Of a stretch of DNA of 7,012 bases, positions 6,055 to 7,012 are shown one piece after another. The notes below the pieces were generated by a model. It had not been told where the DNA came from. It made no database searches and saw only the letters and a list, made by a program, of their open reading frames with translations. Numbering within the stretch: the stretch's first letter is position 1; each line of letters begins with the position of its first letter. Both the position numbers and the translations under genes were made by a program. This DNA is from Clostridiales bacterium UBA2658. GTDB taxonomy: Bacteria > Bacillota > Clostridia > Oscillospirales > Oscillospiraceae. The DNA lies in assembly GCA_002359425.1 (NCBI GenBank), contig DEMY01000113.1, positions 24,753-31,764 on the forward strand, in the 5' to 3' direction.

Positions 6055-7012
6055 TTATTTAAACGCCAAAATCTCACCGAGCGGGAACGAGAAGACGTTT
6101 TCGCTCGCGCTGTCCTTGAGGCGGTATTTGACGGTCACGACGTAATCGGAGAAGGCTTTGCGCAGCTCCCCGTCCGGCACACCCCGGCGGTAAAGGCAGA
6201 GATCATATTCGTAGGACGAGGTGTCCGCGCCGTCGCTATCCTGACTGCTGCCTCTGCCGTACCAGTAGCGTACACCGTTGATTGTCTGCTTGTGCTGAAA
6301 TTCTGCCGGAAGATCCGGTACCTCAATGGAGGGAGCATCAACGGCGTTTCGATTGGAGACCTGCACGGAGAGGGTTACAAACAGAAAATCCTCCCTACGC
6401 GGGTCGGGCAATCCGCTCGTGCCAATCGTTTGCTCAAATTCCTCCTGTGTCGGGACGGTTGCGGTGAAGCTAACCGCGGTCTGGAGCTTTTTGTCCGCAT
6501 AGGGATCAACGCCGGGAGCGACGAAAAGGTCCGCGTCTGAAAGCTTTTTTGCGTCCGCAAGCATCCTCAGATAGGTTCGACTGTGCGAAGTACCCTCCGT
6601 TTTTCCGTTTGGAAAACGGATATAGAGCGTTTTGTCGCCAATCGTGCCGAGACTCTGTGGGATCGGGTCGCGGCCGAGCCGTTCGGCGAGATAAGCCGTC
6701 GTGTCCTCTGCGGTGAGGCGAAAGAGAACGTTCTTTTCGTCCGGGAAGCCATCCTCCTGCGCGGACGGGTCGCTGTACATAAAAATCGTGCTGCTATCCC
6801 TGTCGGCTACGGCATTGTAGCGACCCTTCCAGCTTGCGGGTAGCTGAAGATAATAACTGTGCTTTGCGTCGGTATAGATACCGTCGCTGGTGCTGGAAAA
6901 GCTGTCGGCGGTAAGCTGGGCTTTGAGGTCTGCGAGCATTTTGTCGTACCGCCCCTTGTGCGCTGCGCTCACCTGACTGCCGTCCGAAAAAATGGCATAG
7001 ACGGTATAGCCG
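6055..7012 (-). CDS. Unrecognised, probably exported protein, C-terminal part (5' truncated by window)
   Basis: The minus-strand frame runs from the right edge to TAA at 6055-6057 and gives at least 318 residues. The GTG at 6972 is in frame, but the frame continues upstream to the edge (GYTVYAIFSDGSQ precedes it), so the true start is outside. I do not assign a function. The part encoded by about 6700-6870, with YYLQLPASWKGRY, then a short strand and VLFRLTA, resembles a beta-rich module found in Clostridia lipoproteins and surface proteins (lPxsWkgkY); this is low-confidence recognition. The final ~130 residues (FLFVTLSVQVSNR, then YDLCLYRRG, then YVVTVKYRLKD) alternate like beta strands and may form an Ig-like fold. 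There is no membrane segment in the visible part. The sequence is rich in Asp, Ser and Thr, with only one cysteine. The gene ends at the strong terminator hairpin and converges with its neighbour. Confidence 0.75.
   Translation of the reverse strand, partial: GYTVYAIFSDGSQVSAAHKGRYDKMLADLKAQLTADSFSSTSDGIYTDAKHSYYLQLPASWKGRYNAVADRDSSTIFMYSDPSAQEDGFPDEKNVLFRLTAEDTTAYLAERLGRDPIPQSLGTIGDKTLYIRFPNGKTEGTSHSRTYLRMLADAKKLSDADLFVAPGVDPYADKKLQTAVSFTATVPTQEEFEQTIGTSGLPDPRREDFLFVTLSVQVSNRNAVDAPSIEVPDLPAEFQHKQTINGVRYWYGRGSSQDSDGADTSSYEYDLCLYRRGVPDGELRKAFSDYVVTVKYRLKDSASENVFSFPLGEILAFK

Noticed and set aside
6019..6540. 173-residue plus-strand frame opposite the right-hand gene
   Set aside because: It begins within the terminator hairpin and is antisense to a better-supported frame, with no recognisable domain.

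Overview
The window looks like chromosomal DNA from a motile, Gram-positive-type anaerobe of the Clostridia (Firmicutes). This is an inference. It rests on a YuiD-type divergent PAP2 protein, an MCP with a dCache sensor and tandem HAMP units, a Na+/Pi cotransporter with a PhoU-like tail, and a DUF6273 domain, all common in Clostridia. Coding regions are moderately G+C-rich by eye, with A+T-rich control regions and strong GGAGG-type ribosome binding sites. I see no phage, transposon, plasmid, CRISPR, tRNA or rRNA signature.

Layout, left to right. (1) Positions 2-424 (+): the 3' end of a Na/Pi cotransporter family gene, followed by a 3' region with alternative pairings (424-480) and an intrinsic terminator (498-534). 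(2) Minus-strand block: an MCP gene (3187 to 1193), then 68 nt downstream a YuiD-like divergent PAP2 gene (1124 to 684), ending at a perfect 14-bp terminator hairpin (641-676). (3) A 542-nt A+T-rich divergent control region (3188-3729). It holds two candidate promoters for the MCP gene, a perfect 9-bp inverted repeat that looks like an operator, and an extended -10 promoter for the next gene. (4) Positions 3730-5997 (+): a large polytopic membrane protein that resembles GT-C type or WsfD-like glycan hexose transferases and is fused to a C-terminal DUF6273 domain. (5) A compact bidirectional terminator hairpin (6006-6035). (6) Position 6055 to the window edge (-): the C-terminal part of an unrecognised, probably exported or surface protein, truncated by the window.

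The genes do not form one obvious pathway. MCP and the PAP2 protein are probably co-transcribed. The glycosyltransferase-like gene appears to be a single-gene unit with its own promoter, leader hairpin and shared terminator. The two most notable items are the fusion of a GT-C-like membrane core to a cysteine-rich DUF6273 domain and the structured divergent control region. I found no evidence for a complete new multi-gene system in this window.
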